Below, in pieces: positions 17,082 through 28,975 of a stretch of DNA of 64,000 bases. The stretch is from Acidobacteriaceae bacterium (GTDB lineage: Bacteria; Acidobacteriota; Terriglobia; Terriglobales; Acidobacteriaceae): the NCBI GenBank assembly GCA_027449545.1, contig DAIDLI010000201.1, forward strand, positions 1 to 64,000, in the 5' to 3' direction. The position numbers and the translations under genes were made by a program. Under the pieces are notes generated by a model. That model saw nothing but the letters and a program-made list of their open reading frames with translations, had not been told where the DNA came from and did not search any database. How positions within the stretch are numbered: position 1 is the stretch's first letter; every line of letters begins with the position of its first letter.

Positions 17082-18413
17082 ATGTCCGCTGCGCCGCAAA
17101 GGGAAAGCTCCGGTTTGACCACGCCCGGGCTACAGCGCAAGACTCTGCCGCGCCGCCGCTGGCGCATCGCCTGGCTGCTCGGCCTGGGCGTGCTGATCAA
17201 CTTCTTCGATCGCGTCAACCTTTCGGTCTCGCACGATGCGCTCTTTGCGGCCTTCGGGGTGAGCGATGTCGTCTTTGGCTATTTGTCGAGCGCTTACAAC
17301 CTCACTTACGCGTCGCTGCAACTGCCGATCGGAGTGATTCTGGACAAGCTGGGCGTCAAGAAGGTGGGCCGCATCAGCACTTTCCTGTGGAGCTGCGCGT
17401 CATTCGGCGGAGCGATCACACCCACCCTGGGCGGCATGTTCGGCGCGCGATTCCTGCTCGGCGTAGGTGAGGCGCCCAGCTTTCCGGGAAATGCGAAAGC
17501 CGTCGGCCTGTGGTTTCCTCCGCATGAGCGCAGCTTCGCCACCTCCTTGTTTGACTCCGCCGCCAAGCTCGCCTCCGTCATTGGCATTCCGCTGATGGGC
17601 TTTGTGCTGATCCGTTTCGGCTGGCGCTGGAGCTTTGGGCTGACCGGCTTGCTGAGCTTTGCCTACTTCCTGCTCTTCTGGCGCGTGTACCGCGATCCGG
17701 CCGACGATCCGGATCTGAGCCCGGAAGAGCGCGCCTATATCGATGCAGGCGAAGGCGAACAAAGCGAAGATGAGCGTCCTGCCGGCCCCGCGCGCTCCCT
17801 CTTTTACCTGATCGCGCAGCGCAAGGTCATCGGACTGGTGCTCGGCTACGGCGCTTACAACTACGTATTTTTCTTGCTGCTCACCTGGCTGCCGACCTAC
17901 ATTTCTTCGGCCCTGCACATCGACCTGATGCACTCGTTTCTTTACACCAGCGTGCCGTGGATGATCGCCACCTGCACAGACCTGTTCCTCGGCGGCCTGC
18001 TGGTCGATTGGCTCATCCGCCGCTGCGCGAGCGCCAACCGCGTGCGGCGCATTGTGCTGATCGGCGGGACGACCTTCGGCCTGGGCATCTTCGGCGCTGC
18101 GCATGCTACTACGGCCGGCCAGGCGCTGTTGTGGGTCAGCATCTCGATTAGCGGGCTTGCCGCGGCCGCTCCGGTGGCCTGGTCTCTCCCATCACTCATC
18201 ACCTCGCGCAACAACGTGGGCAAAGTCGGCGGCATCATCAACTTTTCCGGCCAGGTCTCCGGCATTACCGCCCAGATCCTCACCGGCTACATCGTTGAGG
18301 ACCTGCACTCCTATGCATGGGTTTTCATTGTGCCGGCGATCTATCTGGCTATCGGGATCCTCGGCTATCTCTTCTTGCTCGGCCGCATTGAGCTCACCCC
18401 CGCGATGGAGTAG
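17082..18413 (+). CDS. MFS transporter, ACS (anion:cation symporter) type
   Basis: 443 residues with 12 predicted membrane segments. The first segment LLGLGVLINFFDRVNLSVS matches the conserved INF-DR-N start of the ACS family (hexuronate/glucarate and related organic-acid symporters), and the loop between TM2 and TM3 holds PIGVILDKLGVKKVGR, the MFS DRXGRR-like motif. Inner-membrane uptake of a sugar acid or similar carboxylate is likely. Divergent from the amidase gene; the pairing suggests, without proof, import and hydrolysis of a related compound. Confidence 0.88.
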   Translation: MSAAPQRESSGLTTPGLQRKTLPRRRWRIAWLLGLGVLINFFDRVNLSVSHDALFAAFGVSDVVFGYLSSAYNLTYASLQLPIGVILDKLGVKKVGRISTFLWSCASFGGAITPTLGGMFGARFLLGVGEAPSFPGNAKAVGLWFPPHERSFATSLFDSAAKLASVIGIPLMGFVLIRFGWRWSFGLTGLLSFAYFLLFWRVYRDPADDPDLSPEERAYIDAGEGEQSEDERPAGPARSLFYLIAQRKVIGLVLGYGAYNYVFFLLLTWLPTYISSALHIDLMHSFLYTSVPWMIATCTDLFLGGLLVDWLIRRCASANRVRRIVLIGGTTFGLGIFGAAHATTAGQALLWVSISISGLAAAAPVAWSLPSLITSRNNVGKVGGIINFSGQVSGITAQILTGYIVEDLHSYAWVFIVPAIYLAIGILGYLFLLGRIELTPAME

Positions 18414-18558
18414 GACAGGAAAGTGAGTCTGTCGCATCCCTCCGGGTCTGCGCAGCGTCTAACGTCCGTCGGGACAGCCGTGACTGATCTGGTGCGTGCC
18501 ACCAAATTTCCTCCGGCTGTACCATGGAAGCAGCACAATCATTGCAGTAGGAGTACCG

Positions 18559-19230
18559 GTGCCTCGGATTCACTTTCAACAGCAGCTCGCCGAGCTGAAA
18601 GACAAGCTTCTGGCCATGGCTGCGCTCGCCCAGCAATCCGTGGACTCCGCGGTGGAGGCCTACCTGCGCCGCGATAAGGGCCTGTGTAAATTCGTCAAGC
18701 AAAACGAGCGGGCCATCGACACCGCGCAGCGCGAGCTGGACGAGATGGCTTATGAGCTATTGGCCAAGGAACAGCCGATGGCCATCGATCTGCGCTTCAC
18801 CATGGCGGTGATCAAGATCAACGCCGACCTGGAGCGCATTGGCGATCAGGCCATGGGGATCGTGCGCCGCACCAAAGAGACCCTCGATGAGCCCGCCGTG
18901 GAACTGCCGGTGGATTTTGCCGCCATGGGCGAATCTACCGGGCGCATGATCCGCTCCGCGGTGCAGGCACTGCTCGAAGGCGACGCCCGCCTGGCAGAAT
19001 CCATCCGCGACATGGACGACGAGGTCGATCGCATGAACCGGGCGGCCCATACCGATCTGCTCAAGCTCATTCAGGAGAAGCCTGAACTCACGCGGCAGGC
19101 AATGAACGGCATCTTGATTGCGAAGCATCTGGAGCGCATCGCCGACCACGCCTCGAACATCGCCACCGACGTGATCTTCTGGATCCGCGGCGCCGATCTG
19201 CGCCACCAGCTAAGCATGTCGATGGACTGA
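18559..19230 (+). CDS. phoU: Phosphate transport system regulator PhoU
   Basis: 223 residues from a GTG at 18559, which has AGGAG five bases upstream; an ATG at 18496 lacks a site and adds unrelated sequence. Two PhoU three-helix repeats are evident, each with the metal-binding helix pattern: VIKINADLERIGDQAMGI (first) and ILIAKHLERIADHASNIATDVIFW (second). PhoU controls the PstSCAB transporter and the PhoR kinase. No pst or phoBR genes adjoin it here. Confidence 0.93.
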   Translation: MPRIHFQQQLAELKDKLLAMAALAQQSVDSAVEAYLRRDKGLCKFVKQNERAIDTAQRELDEMAYELLAKEQPMAIDLRFTMAVIKINADLERIGDQAMGIVRRTKETLDEPAVELPVDFAAMGESTGRMIRSAVQALLEGDARLAESIRDMDDEVDRMNRAAHTDLLKLIQEKPELTRQAMNGILIAKHLERIADHASNIATDVIFWIRGADLRHQLSMSMD

Positions 19231-19393
19231 GGAAAGCGGCTTCAGCTTTGCCTGCCTTCGCCGCGCAAAGATTCGTTAGAATATTGAATCCTTGCGAATC
19301 CCTGTGAATCCCACTGGGTAAAATCACCCTATTTTCGATCGAGACGCTCTGCGCCTGCGGACGTGCTGCGTCGCGAAGCAAGGAGAAGATTCG

Positions 19394-19810
19394 ATGAACC
19401 TCCGGAAACTCGGGAATCTTGCCGTTCTTTTCTGCATGGTCGGGTTGGGCCTGCTGGCCTCCGCCCAAAGATCAGGCCGGTTGTACGATCCAGCCAAGGA
19501 GACGACGCTGACGGGCAAAGTGACCGCGGTTAACACCACCACCGGGCGGCGGGGCTGGAACGGCATCCATCTCACGGTGCAGGCCAGCGAAGGGACCTAC
19601 GACGTACACGTCGGGCCGGCCGCTTACCTCACGGAGCAGGGCTTCAGCTTCGCCGAAGGCGATCAGGTGGAGATTGTGGGCTCGAAGATGGACTTCAACG
19701 GTGCGCCGGCAGTGATTGCGCGCGAGGTGAAGATGGGAGATAAGGTGCTTTCGCTGCGGGATAAACAAGGAATTCCGCTGTGGTCGCGCGGGCGCGGGGC
19801 AGGGCAGTAG
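19394..19810 (+). CDS. Secreted small protein with OB-like domain, unknown function
   Basis: 138 residues. Signal peptide LAVLFCMVGLGLLASAQ, then a basic, beta-rich domain (LTGKVTAVNTTT, GIHLTVQASEGTYDVHVGP, EGDQVEIVGSKMDF, AVIAREVKMGDKVLSLRD) whose strand pattern resembles an OB-fold found in periplasmic proteins of Acidobacteriota. No catalytic motif is visible. Single gene; a 13-bp hairpin follows. Confidence 0.7.
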   Translation: MNLRKLGNLAVLFCMVGLGLLASAQRSGRLYDPAKETTLTGKVTAVNTTTGRRGWNGIHLTVQASEGTYDVHVGPAAYLTEQGFSFAEGDQVEIVGSKMDFNGAPAVIAREVKMGDKVLSLRDKQGIPLWSRGRGAGQ

Positions 19811-19833
19811 ACAGAGGGGAAGGGAATCGCGCT

Positions 19834-19866
19834 CCATCCTTGCCGCGATGACTGCGGCAAGGATGG
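19834..19866. terminator. Perfect 13-bp hairpin between convergent genes
   Basis: CCATCCTTGCCGC (19834-19846), a 7-nt loop, and its exact complement GCGGCAAGGATGG (19854-19866), placed between the stops at 19810 and 19880. Position suits a bidirectional terminator, but neither side has a T-run, so termination is inference. Confidence 0.55.
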
Positions 19867-19879
19867 AACGACGCGAAGG

Positions 19880-21042
<1,163 letters not shown>

Positions 21043-21046
21043 CGTA

Positions 21047-22447
21047 CTACATGTTGCCGATCATGCGCGTGGCAAACTCGCTGGTGCCCACCTTGGTGGC
21101 CCCGGCGGTCTGGCGCTCAAAGTCGTAGGTCACGAACTTTTGCAGGATCGTCTTCTCGAGCGACGCCTCGATCAGCCGCGCCGCTTCCTTCCAGCCCATG
21201 AATTCGAACATCATCACACCCGAAAGAATTACCGAGCCGGGATTGATCACGTCCTTGTCCGCGTACTTGGGCGCGGTGCCGTGCGTTGCTTCAAACACGG
21301 CGTAACCGTCGCCGATGTTGGCGCCCGGCGCGATGCCCAGGCCGCCCACCTGCGCGGCCGCCGCGTCGCTGATGTAGTCGCCGTTCAGGTTGGACGTGGC
21401 CAGCACGCTGTAGTCCGAGGGCCGGATGATGATCTGCTGGAAGATGGAGTCGGCGATCCGGTCGTTGATCAGGATCTTCGACTTCCATGCGCCATTGCCA
21501 TGCGACTTGCCGATCGAGTCCAGCACCGCCTTGACCTCCGCGCAGACGGAATCGCGGAAGGCCTGGGGCGCAAACTCCATACCCGGCTCGATCAACGCGG
21601 CGTTCTGCTCCACGGTGAGGCCGGGGTTCGTCTCCAGATTGCCCAGAATCCAGCTTTCGCGCTCCGTCACCACGTGGTCGCGGAACTCCTGCGTGGCCAC
21701 CTCGTAGCCCCACTCGCGGAAGGCGCCTTCGGTGAACTTTTGAATATTGCCCTTGTGCACCAGGGTCACGGTCTTGCGACCTGACTCCATTGCGTGGCGG
21801 ATGGCGTAGCGCACCAGGCGCTTGGTGCCAAAGATCGAAATCGGCTTGATGCCCACGCCGGAATCGGTGCGGACCTTCTTCTTGCCGCCCTTCAGCATCT
21901 CGTCGTTCAGGAAGCTGATCAGCTTGGCGGCTTCGGCGGTGCCTTCTTTGAACTCGATCCCCGAGTACACGTCTTCAGTGTTCTCGCGGAAGATCACGAT
22001 GTCTACCTGCTCGGGGTGCTTCACGGGGCTGGGCACGCCCTGGTAATACTTCACCGGGCGGACGCAGGCGTAGAGATCCAGAATCTGGCGCAGGGCCACG
22101 TTCAGCGAGCGGATGCCGCCGCCCACCGGCGTCGTCAGCGGCCCCTTGATGGAGATACGCAGGTCGCGCGCCGCCGCCACGGAATCATCGGGCAGCCAGG
22201 TGTTGAACTTGCGGAAAGCCTTCTCGCCTGCATAGATCTCATACCAGCGAATGGCGCGCTTGCCCGCGTAGGCCTTCTCCACGGCCGCATCGAAGACCCG
22301 CTGCGAGGCCTTCCAGATATCGCGGCCGGTGCCGTCGCCCTCGATGTAAGGAATGATTGGATTGTCAGGGATTGTGAATTGACCGTTGCTGTATTCGATC
22401 GGTTGGCCGTCTTTGGGCAATTCCAGCCCGTTGTACGTGTTCTGCAT
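21047..22447 (-). CDS. icd: Isocitrate dehydrogenase, NADP-dependent type
   Basis: 466 residues from the ATG at 22447 (a further ATG at 22477 adds ten residues). Signatures of the prokaryotic homodimeric enzyme: [14 protein letters not shown], the substrate loop with the regulatory serine [13 protein letters not shown], the long clasp region, and [17 protein letters not shown], in which the Lys-Tyr pair is the NADP-specific determinant of E. coli Icd. TCA-cycle enzyme, next to mdh. Confidence 0.95.
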   Translation of the reverse strand: MQNTYNGLELPKDGQPIEYSNGQFTIPDNPIIPYIEGDGTGRDIWKASQRVFDAAVEKAYAGKRAIRWYEIYAGEKAFRKFNTWLPDDSVAAARDLRISIKGPLTTPVGGGIRSLNVALRQILDLYACVRPVKYYQGVPSPVKHPEQVDIVIFRENTEDVYSGIEFKEGTAEAAKLISFLNDEMLKGGKKKVRTDSGVGIKPISIFGTKRLVRYAIRHAMESGRKTVTLVHKGNIQKFTEGAFREWGYEVATQEFRDHVVTERESWILGNLETNPGLTVEQNAALIEPGMEFAPQAFRDSVCAEVKAVLDSIGKSHGNGAWKSKILINDRIADSIFQQIIIRPSDYSVLATSNLNGDYISDAAAAQVGGLGIAPGANIGDGYAVFEATHGTAPKYADKDVINPGSVILSGVMMFEFMGWKEAARLIEASLEKTILQKFVTYDFERQTAGATKVGTSEFATRMIGNM

Positions 22448-22771
22448 TGTCTGTGCGGCGCCCCTTCCTGCGTGCAAAAAATTGCGAATGAAACCACTTT
22501 CGAGGCTAACACCTTGAAATCCAGGGTGGCAATGACAGCGAATCGCGCTGGCGGCGCCTGTCGAGCGCTACCCGGCTGGCGGCTTACTGGGTTTGCAGCC
22601 GGACTGCGAGACCACGCTTTTTCTTCTGGAAATCGGCCCTTCCCCGCATTCCGGGATGGACCCTCCATGAATTTATTCGGAATCCTGTTTTTGCCTGCCC
22701 GGATGCGATAGACTCATGCGGGAACCCCTTGACGGAACCGCTATTTTTGACCCCCGGAGGGCACATCGAAA
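22448..22771. other. Divergent regulatory gap icd / arginine decarboxylase
   Basis: 324 nt between divergent genes. I see no gene and no recognisable riboswitch. Only the GGAGG at 22756-22760, belonging to the downstream gene, is assignable. Confidence 0.5.
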
Positions 22772-23332
22772 TTGGGCAAGAACATGGTCCCAAAGAAGCT
22801 CTTCTTCACGAAGGGCGTCGGTAAACACAAGGAGCGGCTCACGTCTTTTGAGCTGGCCCTTCGCGACGCAGGCATCGCCTCGCAGAACCTGGTACGCGTC
22901 TCTTCCATCTTCCCGCCGCAGTGCAAGATTCTTTCCCGCAAGGAAGGTCTCAAGTACCTGAATCACGGCGAAATCGTATTCGCGGTGATCGCGGAGAACT
23001 CCACCCGCGAGCCGCACCGGCTGATCGTGTCCAGCATCGGCGTGGCCATCCCCGCCGACCGCAACACCTACGGCTACCTGAGCGAGCACCACAGCTTTGG
23101 CGAGACCGAGGAGCAGGCGGGCGAGTACGCCGAGGAACTGGCGGCCGAGATGCTTGCCACAACCCTCGACGTCGACTTCGATCCGGATAAGAGCTGGGAC
23201 GAGAAGAAGGAGATCTACCGCATCTCCAACAAGATTGTTCGCACCAGCAACATCACCCAGTCGGCGGTAGGCGACAAGAACGGCAAATGGACCACCACCA
23301 TCGCCGCGGCGGTTCTGATCCTCGAAGAGTAG
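22772..23332 (+). CDS. Pyruvoyl-dependent arginine decarboxylase
   Basis: 186 residues. Converts arginine to agmatine. The self-cleavage site that generates the pyruvoyl group lies in RVSSIFPP: cleavage between Ser44 and Ser45 would give a small beta and larger alpha chain, as known for the archaeal-type PvlArgDC family. Starts with TTG at 22772, eleven bases after GGAGG; an ATG at 22784 is too far from any site. Followed by a strong terminator, then by the two enzymes that turn agmatine into putrescine. Confidence 0.93.
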   Translation: MGKNMVPKKLFFTKGVGKHKERLTSFELALRDAGIASQNLVRVSSIFPPQCKILSRKEGLKYLNHGEIVFAVIAENSTREPHRLIVSSIGVAIPADRNTYGYLSEHHSFGETEEQAGEYAEELAAEMLATTLDVDFDPDKSWDEKKEIYRISNKIVRTSNITQSAVGDKNGKWTTTIAAAVLILEE

Positions 23333-23401
23333 GCGCCGCATGCAGCGGAGCTTGAGAAGGAATCTCTGGCAGGCATAGGCGTCAGCGCAACGATGATTCG
23401 A

Positions 23402-23436
23402 GGCCAATTCCGCGCGGCGGGATTGGCCTTGTTCTT
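23402..23436 (+). terminator. Rho-independent terminator after arginine decarboxylase
   Basis: Twelve-base-pair stem with GGCCAAT (23402-23408) and ATTGGCC (23422-23428) at its base and a 3-nt loop, followed by TTGTTCTT. It suggests that aguB and aguA are transcribed from their own promoter. Confidence 0.75.
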
Positions 23437-23537
23437 GCCGGGCCTTTTGAAGCGGCCACGCTGTGTTGGCACAGCGCAGATGTCCGGGCGCAGACCTGCG
23501 AAGACACGATCTCTGACGTGAAAGGTTGATTCACACC

Positions 23538-24467
23538 ATGACCAGCGCGCGAACCTACACCGTCGCTCTCGTGCAGATGCGCATGGGTCCCGATCCCGAG
23601 GCCAACTTCACGGCCGCCCTCGACCGCATCCGGGAAGCAGCCCGAGGCGGCGCGCAGATCGTCTGCCTGCCCGAGCTTTTCCGCACCCAGTACTTCTGCC
23701 AGCGAGAAGAGCTTGCGCTGTTTGATCTTGCGGAGCCAATTCCGGGTCCATCCACAGAGCGGCTCAGCGCATTGGCGCGCGAACTGCGCGTGTCGATCGT
23801 CGCCTCGCTGTTCGAGCGCCGCGCGCCGGGGCTCTATCACAACACGGCGGTCACCCTGGATGCGCAGGGCAAACTGGCCAGCGTGTACCGCAAGATGCAT
23901 ATTCCTGACGACCCGCTCTACTACGAGAAGTACTACTTCACGCCCGGCGACATGGGCTTCCGCGCCGTGGATCTTGAAGTGGGCCGGGTGGGCACGCTGG
24001 TGTGCTGGGATCAGTGGTACCCCGAGGGGGCGCGCCTCACCGCCTTGCAGGGCGCCGAGGTCCTGTTTTATCCGACCGCCATCGGCTGGCACCCGGCGGA
24101 GAAGGAAGAGTTCGGTACCGCGCAGTACGAGGCCTGGCAGACGATCCAGCGCTCCCACGCCATTGCCAACGGCGTCTATGTGGTGGCCGCCAACCGCGTG
24201 GGCATGGAACATGGCGATATTCTTGGCAACCGCGCCGCAGGCCCGGGCCTCGAGTTCTGGGGCGGCAGTTTCATCGCCGATCCCTTCGGCCGCCTGATCG
24301 CCAAGGCATCGCACGACAAAGAGGAGATCCTCGTCGCCACGGTCGATCTGCACCTGATCGAGGAGACGCGCCGCAACTGGCCCTTTCTGCGCGACCGCCG
24401 CATCGACGCCTACGCGCCCATCACGCGCCGCTTTTTAGATCCCGCACAAGATAGGGAGCCGCACTAA
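23538..24467 (+). CDS. aguB: N-carbamoylputrescine amidase
   Basis: 309 residues, nitrilase superfamily. The catalytic triad is visible: Glu in VCLPELFRTQYFC, Lys in YRKMHIPDDP and Cys in TLVCWDQWYPE. The combination of QYFCQ, PDDPLYYEKYYF and WDQWYPEGAR is characteristic of plant/bacterial N-carbamoylputrescine amidohydrolases. It releases putrescine, CO2 and ammonia. ATG 23538 is chosen over TTG 23526. Followed 86 nt later by agmatine deiminase, its pathway partner. Confidence 0.93.
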   Translation: MTSARTYTVALVQMRMGPDPEANFTAALDRIREAARGGAQIVCLPELFRTQYFCQREELALFDLAEPIPGPSTERLSALARELRVSIVASLFERRAPGLYHNTAVTLDAQGKLASVYRKMHIPDDPLYYEKYYFTPGDMGFRAVDLEVGRVGTLVCWDQWYPEGARLTALQGAEVLFYPTAIGWHPAEKEEFGTAQYEAWQTIQRSHAIANGVYVVAANRVGMEHGDILGNRAAGPGLEFWGGSFIADPFGRLIAKASHDKEEILVATVDLHLIEETRRNWPFLRDRRIDAYAPITRRFLDPAQDREPH

Positions 24468-24553
24468 ACATGGGTGCCTCGCTCTAACCGCGCCCGTTGC
24501 GGTTACGGTGCCAAGGAAGAACGGATTCAGAACAGAAAGAGTACCGACGCACA

Positions 24554-25645
24554 ATGTCTCTGTCCGATACGCCGCGCCAACTCGGGTTCCGCATGCCCGC
24601 CGAATGGGAGCCCCACGAGGCCACCTGGCTGGCTTGGCCGCACAATCCCGAGGACTGGCCGGGCAAGTTCTCCTCGATCCCCTGGATCTATACGGAGATC
24701 GTGCGCCTGCTTGCAGAACGCGAGCGCGTGCACCTGGTTGTGGAAGACGCGAAGACGCAGAGCCGCGTCACCGGCATGCTGCGCCGCGCTCATGCCAACC
24801 TGGACAATGTGAGCTTTCACGCCTGGCCCACCGATCGCGGCTGGACGCGCGACTCCGGCCCCATCTTCGTGCGCAATGCCGAGGGCCAGGTAGCGCTTAC
24901 CAACTGGCAGTTCAACGCCTGGGCCAAGTACGAGGACTGGCAACTCGACGACCAGTTGCCCAGCCGCGTGAACGAGCTGCTTAGCCTGACCGAGTGGCAA
25001 CCCGCGCTGGCGCTGCCGGATGGAGTGCAGCACCGGGTAGTGCTCGAGGGCGGATCAATTGACGTCAACGGCGCCGGGATGATGCTTACGACCGAAGAGT
25101 GCCTGCTGAGCGACGTGCAGCAGCGCAACCCCGGCCTCACGCGCGAGCAACTGGAGCAGGTCTTTTCCGATTACCTCGGTATCGACCAGGTGATCTGGCT
25201 GGGCCGCGGCATCGCCGGGGACGATACCCACGGTCACGTGGACGACATCGCCCGCTTCGCGGGGCCAGACACCATCGTCGCCGCCGTGGAGCCGAATACG
25301 AAGGACCCCAACCACGAGCCGCTGGCAGAAAATCTGGCGCGCATGAAGGCCGCGCGGACGCCGCAAGGCAAGCAGTTTACGATTGTCGAACTGCCCATGC
25401 CTCGGCCGATTGTCTTTCGGAAGCAGCGGGTACCGGCCAGCTATGCCAATTTCTATCTTGCCAACGGCGTGGTGCTGATGCCGACCTTCCATGATCCCAA
25501 CGACCGCGTGGCTCTCAACATCCTGGCCGAGGCCTTTCCGGATCGCGAGGTGATTGGGGTACACAGCGTGGACCTGATCTGGGGCCTGGGCGCGCTCCAC
25601 TGCATGACCCAGCAGCAACCGGCGGCAGGAGTGGCGCGGCCATGA
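24554..25645 (+). CDS. aguA: Agmatine deiminase
   Basis: 363 residues, peptidylarginine-deiminase superfamily. Makes N-carbamoylputrescine from agmatine. Visible features: MPAEWEPHEATWLAWPHN at the N-terminus, DRGWTRDSGPIFV, LEGGSIDVNG, GDDTHGHVDDIARF, and the catalytic cysteine in GLGALHCMTQQQP. The stop overlaps the tadA start as ATGA (25642-25645), so the two are co-translated. Confidence 0.95.
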   Translation: MSLSDTPRQLGFRMPAEWEPHEATWLAWPHNPEDWPGKFSSIPWIYTEIVRLLAERERVHLVVEDAKTQSRVTGMLRRAHANLDNVSFHAWPTDRGWTRDSGPIFVRNAEGQVALTNWQFNAWAKYEDWQLDDQLPSRVNELLSLTEWQPALALPDGVQHRVVLEGGSIDVNGAGMMLTTEECLLSDVQQRNPGLTREQLEQVFSDYLGIDQVIWLGRGIAGDDTHGHVDDIARFAGPDTIVAAVEPNTKDPNHEPLAENLARMKAARTPQGKQFTIVELPMPRPIVFRKQRVPASYANFYLANGVVLMPTFHDPNDRVALNILAEAFPDREVIGVHSVDLIWGLGALHCMTQQQPAAGVARP

Positions 25646-26091
25646 CTGCCGATCTTGAATTCATGCAGGCGGCGCTGGCCGAAGCCCGTGCCGCGGGCCA
25701 TGCCGGCGAGGTGCCCATCGGTGCAGCCGTGGTCTTCGAAGGGCGGGTGATCTCGACGGGCCAGAACTCGGTATTACGCCGGCTCGATCCCACGGCCCAC
25801 GCGGAGATCGTAGCCATGCGCGGCGCAGCGCAGGTTATCGGCAATTACCGTCTGCTGGGCTGCACGCTCTACTGCACTCTGGAGCCCTGCGCCATGTGCG
25901 CCGGGGCGCTGATCCACGCGCGCGTGGGCCGGTTGGTGTACGCCGCGCCCGACCCGAAAGCGGGGGCTTGCGGCTCGGTTCTCACGGTGCTCAATCATCC
26001 TCAGCTCAACCACCAGATGCCGGTGGAGCAGGGCGTGCGGGCCGAAGAATCCGCCGAGCTGCTGCGGAATTTTTTTCGGGATCGACGGTAG
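25642..26091 (+). CDS. tadA: tRNA-specific adenosine deaminase
   Basis: 149 residues. Deaminates A34 of tRNA-Arg(ACG) to inosine. Zinc ligands and catalytic Glu are in HAEIVAMRGA and PCAMCAGALIHAR, with the TadA-specific VPIGAAVV and KAGACGSV loops. Its coupling to agmatine deiminase is probably positional only. Confidence 0.93.
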   Translation: MTADLEFMQAALAEARAAGHAGEVPIGAAVVFEGRVISTGQNSVLRRLDPTAHAEIVAMRGAAQVIGNYRLLGCTLYCTLEPCAMCAGALIHARVGRLVYAAPDPKAGACGSVLTVLNHPQLNHQMPVEQGVRAEESAELLRNFFRDRR

Positions 26092-26111
26092 AGTGAAAGT
26101 TAGGAGTCTGA

Positions 26112-26609
26112 ATGGAACATTTTGACCCTGCGCCGTGGATCAAGAATTCTCAGAAGGTCACGGATATATTCGGACGGTGGCCGTCATTTCACGACGCTGA
26201 AATTCAGGAAGTGCGTCTGTTCACAGCCGATGGAGAACCGTGGAGTATCGGCTCTGATTCGCCGGTAATGGAAATGGCCATTCACTTTTTTGAAATGACA
26301 AAGGATGTGACGCCGGAGGGCTACTTTGTTCTCAAAAACCACACCCTCGCCCGTTTCAAGTTCTGCAATGTCGAAGACCTGGAGCTTTCAGATTTCTGGT
26401 ATCAGAACTGCATCTTCGGACTCGAATTTGGAACTCAAACCGTCAGCTACCCACAAGGCCAGCGAAACGGGAACGCCGTAGATCTGTTGACAGTACAGAT
26501 AAACTCAAGCGTCGGACTGCGCGGCCATTTCCGGTGCCGTTCGGCTGAGGTACTTTCTGCAGAACTATGTGATGCTCGCGGCAGAATGATATTTCAACCC
26601 GAGTCCTAG
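26112..26609 (+). CDS. Imm50-like immunity protein family member
   Basis: 165 residues. The segment IFGRWPSFHDAEIQEVRLF is the hallmark of the Imm50 family (immunity proteins predicted from polymorphic-toxin loci); the remainder is beta-rich (FKFCNVEDLELSDFWYQN, LLTVQINSSVGLRGHFRC). AGGAG lies five bases before the ATG. Base composition is lower in GC than the neighbours and the codons look less biased, suggesting acquisition. No toxin, RHS or secretion gene adjoins it, so it is an orphan or has been recruited to another task. It may be read through from tadA, 20 nt upstream. Confidence 0.7.
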   Translation: MEHFDPAPWIKNSQKVTDIFGRWPSFHDAEIQEVRLFTADGEPWSIGSDSPVMEMAIHFFEMTKDVTPEGYFVLKNHTLARFKFCNVEDLELSDFWYQNCIFGLEFGTQTVSYPQGQRNGNAVDLLTVQINSSVGLRGHFRCRSAEVLSAELCDARGRMIFQPES

Positions 26610-26641
26610 CTCGTTAGCCCCGCCAGCACCGCTTCTGGCCT

Positions 26642-27124
26642 TTATCTCCGCGTGCGCTCGCGAATCCGCTCTGCCTCCGCGGGCCACTTCTCCGCCAGCT
26701 CGGCGTAGCTGCCGCTGCGGTAATCCGCGAAATCGAATCCTGGCGCCACCGTGCAGCCGAGCAGGGCCATCTTGCCGCCTTCAGCGAGCCGGGTGCCCTG
26801 CCACACTCCGGCGGGAACGAGCAACTGCACATGCTGCCCGGCCTCTAGGTCCTGTCCAAGGGTAAAGAGGGCGGAGCTGCCATCCGGTTTGAGCTGGAGC
26901 ATCTCGACTGGATCGCCGAGGTAAAAGTGGAACAGCTCGTCGGAGTCGATGGAATGCATCTCGGAGAAGGTGCCCGGCTCGAGCAGATAGTAGATGGCCG
27001 TGCCCAGGGCGCGGGCGCCGCGGGCCATGCCGATTCGTTCCTCGGAGATGTAGGTCTGCCGGTAAAAGCCGCCCTCCGGATGCGGCTCCAGGTTGAGCGT
27101 GCGCTTGAGGTCTTCCGCGTTCAT
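26642..27124 (-). CDS. Cupin, DUF985 family
   Basis: 160 residues. The pattern LNLEPHPEGGFYRQTY, GTAIYYLLEPGTFSEMHSIDSDELFHFYLGDP and PAGVWQGTRL marks the cupin_5/DUF985 family, with the cupin metal-site histidines and glutamate visible in HSIDSDELFH. Some relatives are described as epimerases or isomerases, but function is undefined. The ATG at 27124 touches its GGAGG, so an alternative start at 27142 is possible. Divergent from the glutaredoxin-like gene. Confidence 0.8.
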   Translation of the reverse strand: MNAEDLKRTLNLEPHPEGGFYRQTYISEERIGMARGARALGTAIYYLLEPGTFSEMHSIDSDELFHFYLGDPVEMLQLKPDGSSALFTLGQDLEAGQHVQLLVPAGVWQGTRLAEGGKMALLGCTVAPGFDFADYRSGSYAELAEKWPAEAERIRERTRR

Positions 27125-27195
27125 CCTCCGATAGTACGGCATTTCGATCGCATCGCGGGTACGGCGCCACGACTGCGCAGTAGAATGAAAGCAGC

Positions 27196-27453
27196 ATGAT
27201 CGTACAGGTTTACAGCGCGGCCTGGTGCCGCGACTGCCGGGCTGCGAAGCAGTTTTTGGACCGGCACGGCATCTCCTACAGCGAAATCGATGTGGACGCG
27301 AACCCCGCCGCATCGGCGGAGGTCATCCGCCACGTGGGCAAGCGCGCCGTTCCGCAGTTGGTGATCGACGGCGAGTGGTTTCAGCCCTATGCGCCGGGTC
27401 ACGGCCTGCTCTTCGATGAGTTGCACCGCCGTCTGGGAATCCCGCGCGAGTAA
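27196..27453 (+). CDS. Glutaredoxin-like protein
   Basis: 85 residues with a thioredoxin-fold glutaredoxin pattern: VQVYSAAWCRDCRAAKQFLD with redox pair C11-R-D-C14, then YSEIDVDANPAA and the cis-proline segment KRAVPQLVIDG. The WCRDC active site differs from the CPYC of classical glutaredoxins and is closer to the mycoredoxin/NrdH-like variety. Cytosolic thiol-disulfide exchange is likely; partner unknown. Confidence 0.85.
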   Translation: MIVQVYSAAWCRDCRAAKQFLDRHGISYSEIDVDANPAASAEVIRHVGKRAVPQLVIDGEWFQPYAPGHGLLFDELHRRLGIPRE

Positions 27454-27515
27454 GCCCTTTACCTCGTACAATCGAGAGTTGGCTTGCCGTAGAGATACGC
27501 AGCGCACCTCTGTGG

Positions 27516-27577
27516 TCTCCCAGGTCCCCAAATCGGGACCCTTCGACACGCTCAGGGCAGGCTCTGGGGCACCCGTT
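27516..27577. repeat. CCCAGGTC hairpin repeat, copy 1, interrupted
   Basis: Begins like the other members of the family (CTCCCAGGTCCCCAAATCGG) and ends with the family tail CTGGGGCACCCG, but about 24 nt reading CTTCGACACGCTCAGGGCAG lie between the arms. The inserted piece resembles the CTTCG...CTCAGG repeat family at 28976 and 47487. Confidence 0.6.
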
Positions 27578-27621
27578 GCTCAGGAAATCTTCAATAAAGC
27601 TGAAAAGCCAGGAGTTGACCG

Positions 27622-28932
<1,311 letters not shown>

Positions 28933-28975
28933 CAGCTTCTAGCTGCTTGTGACAGTTTATCGAGCAGCTCTAAAC

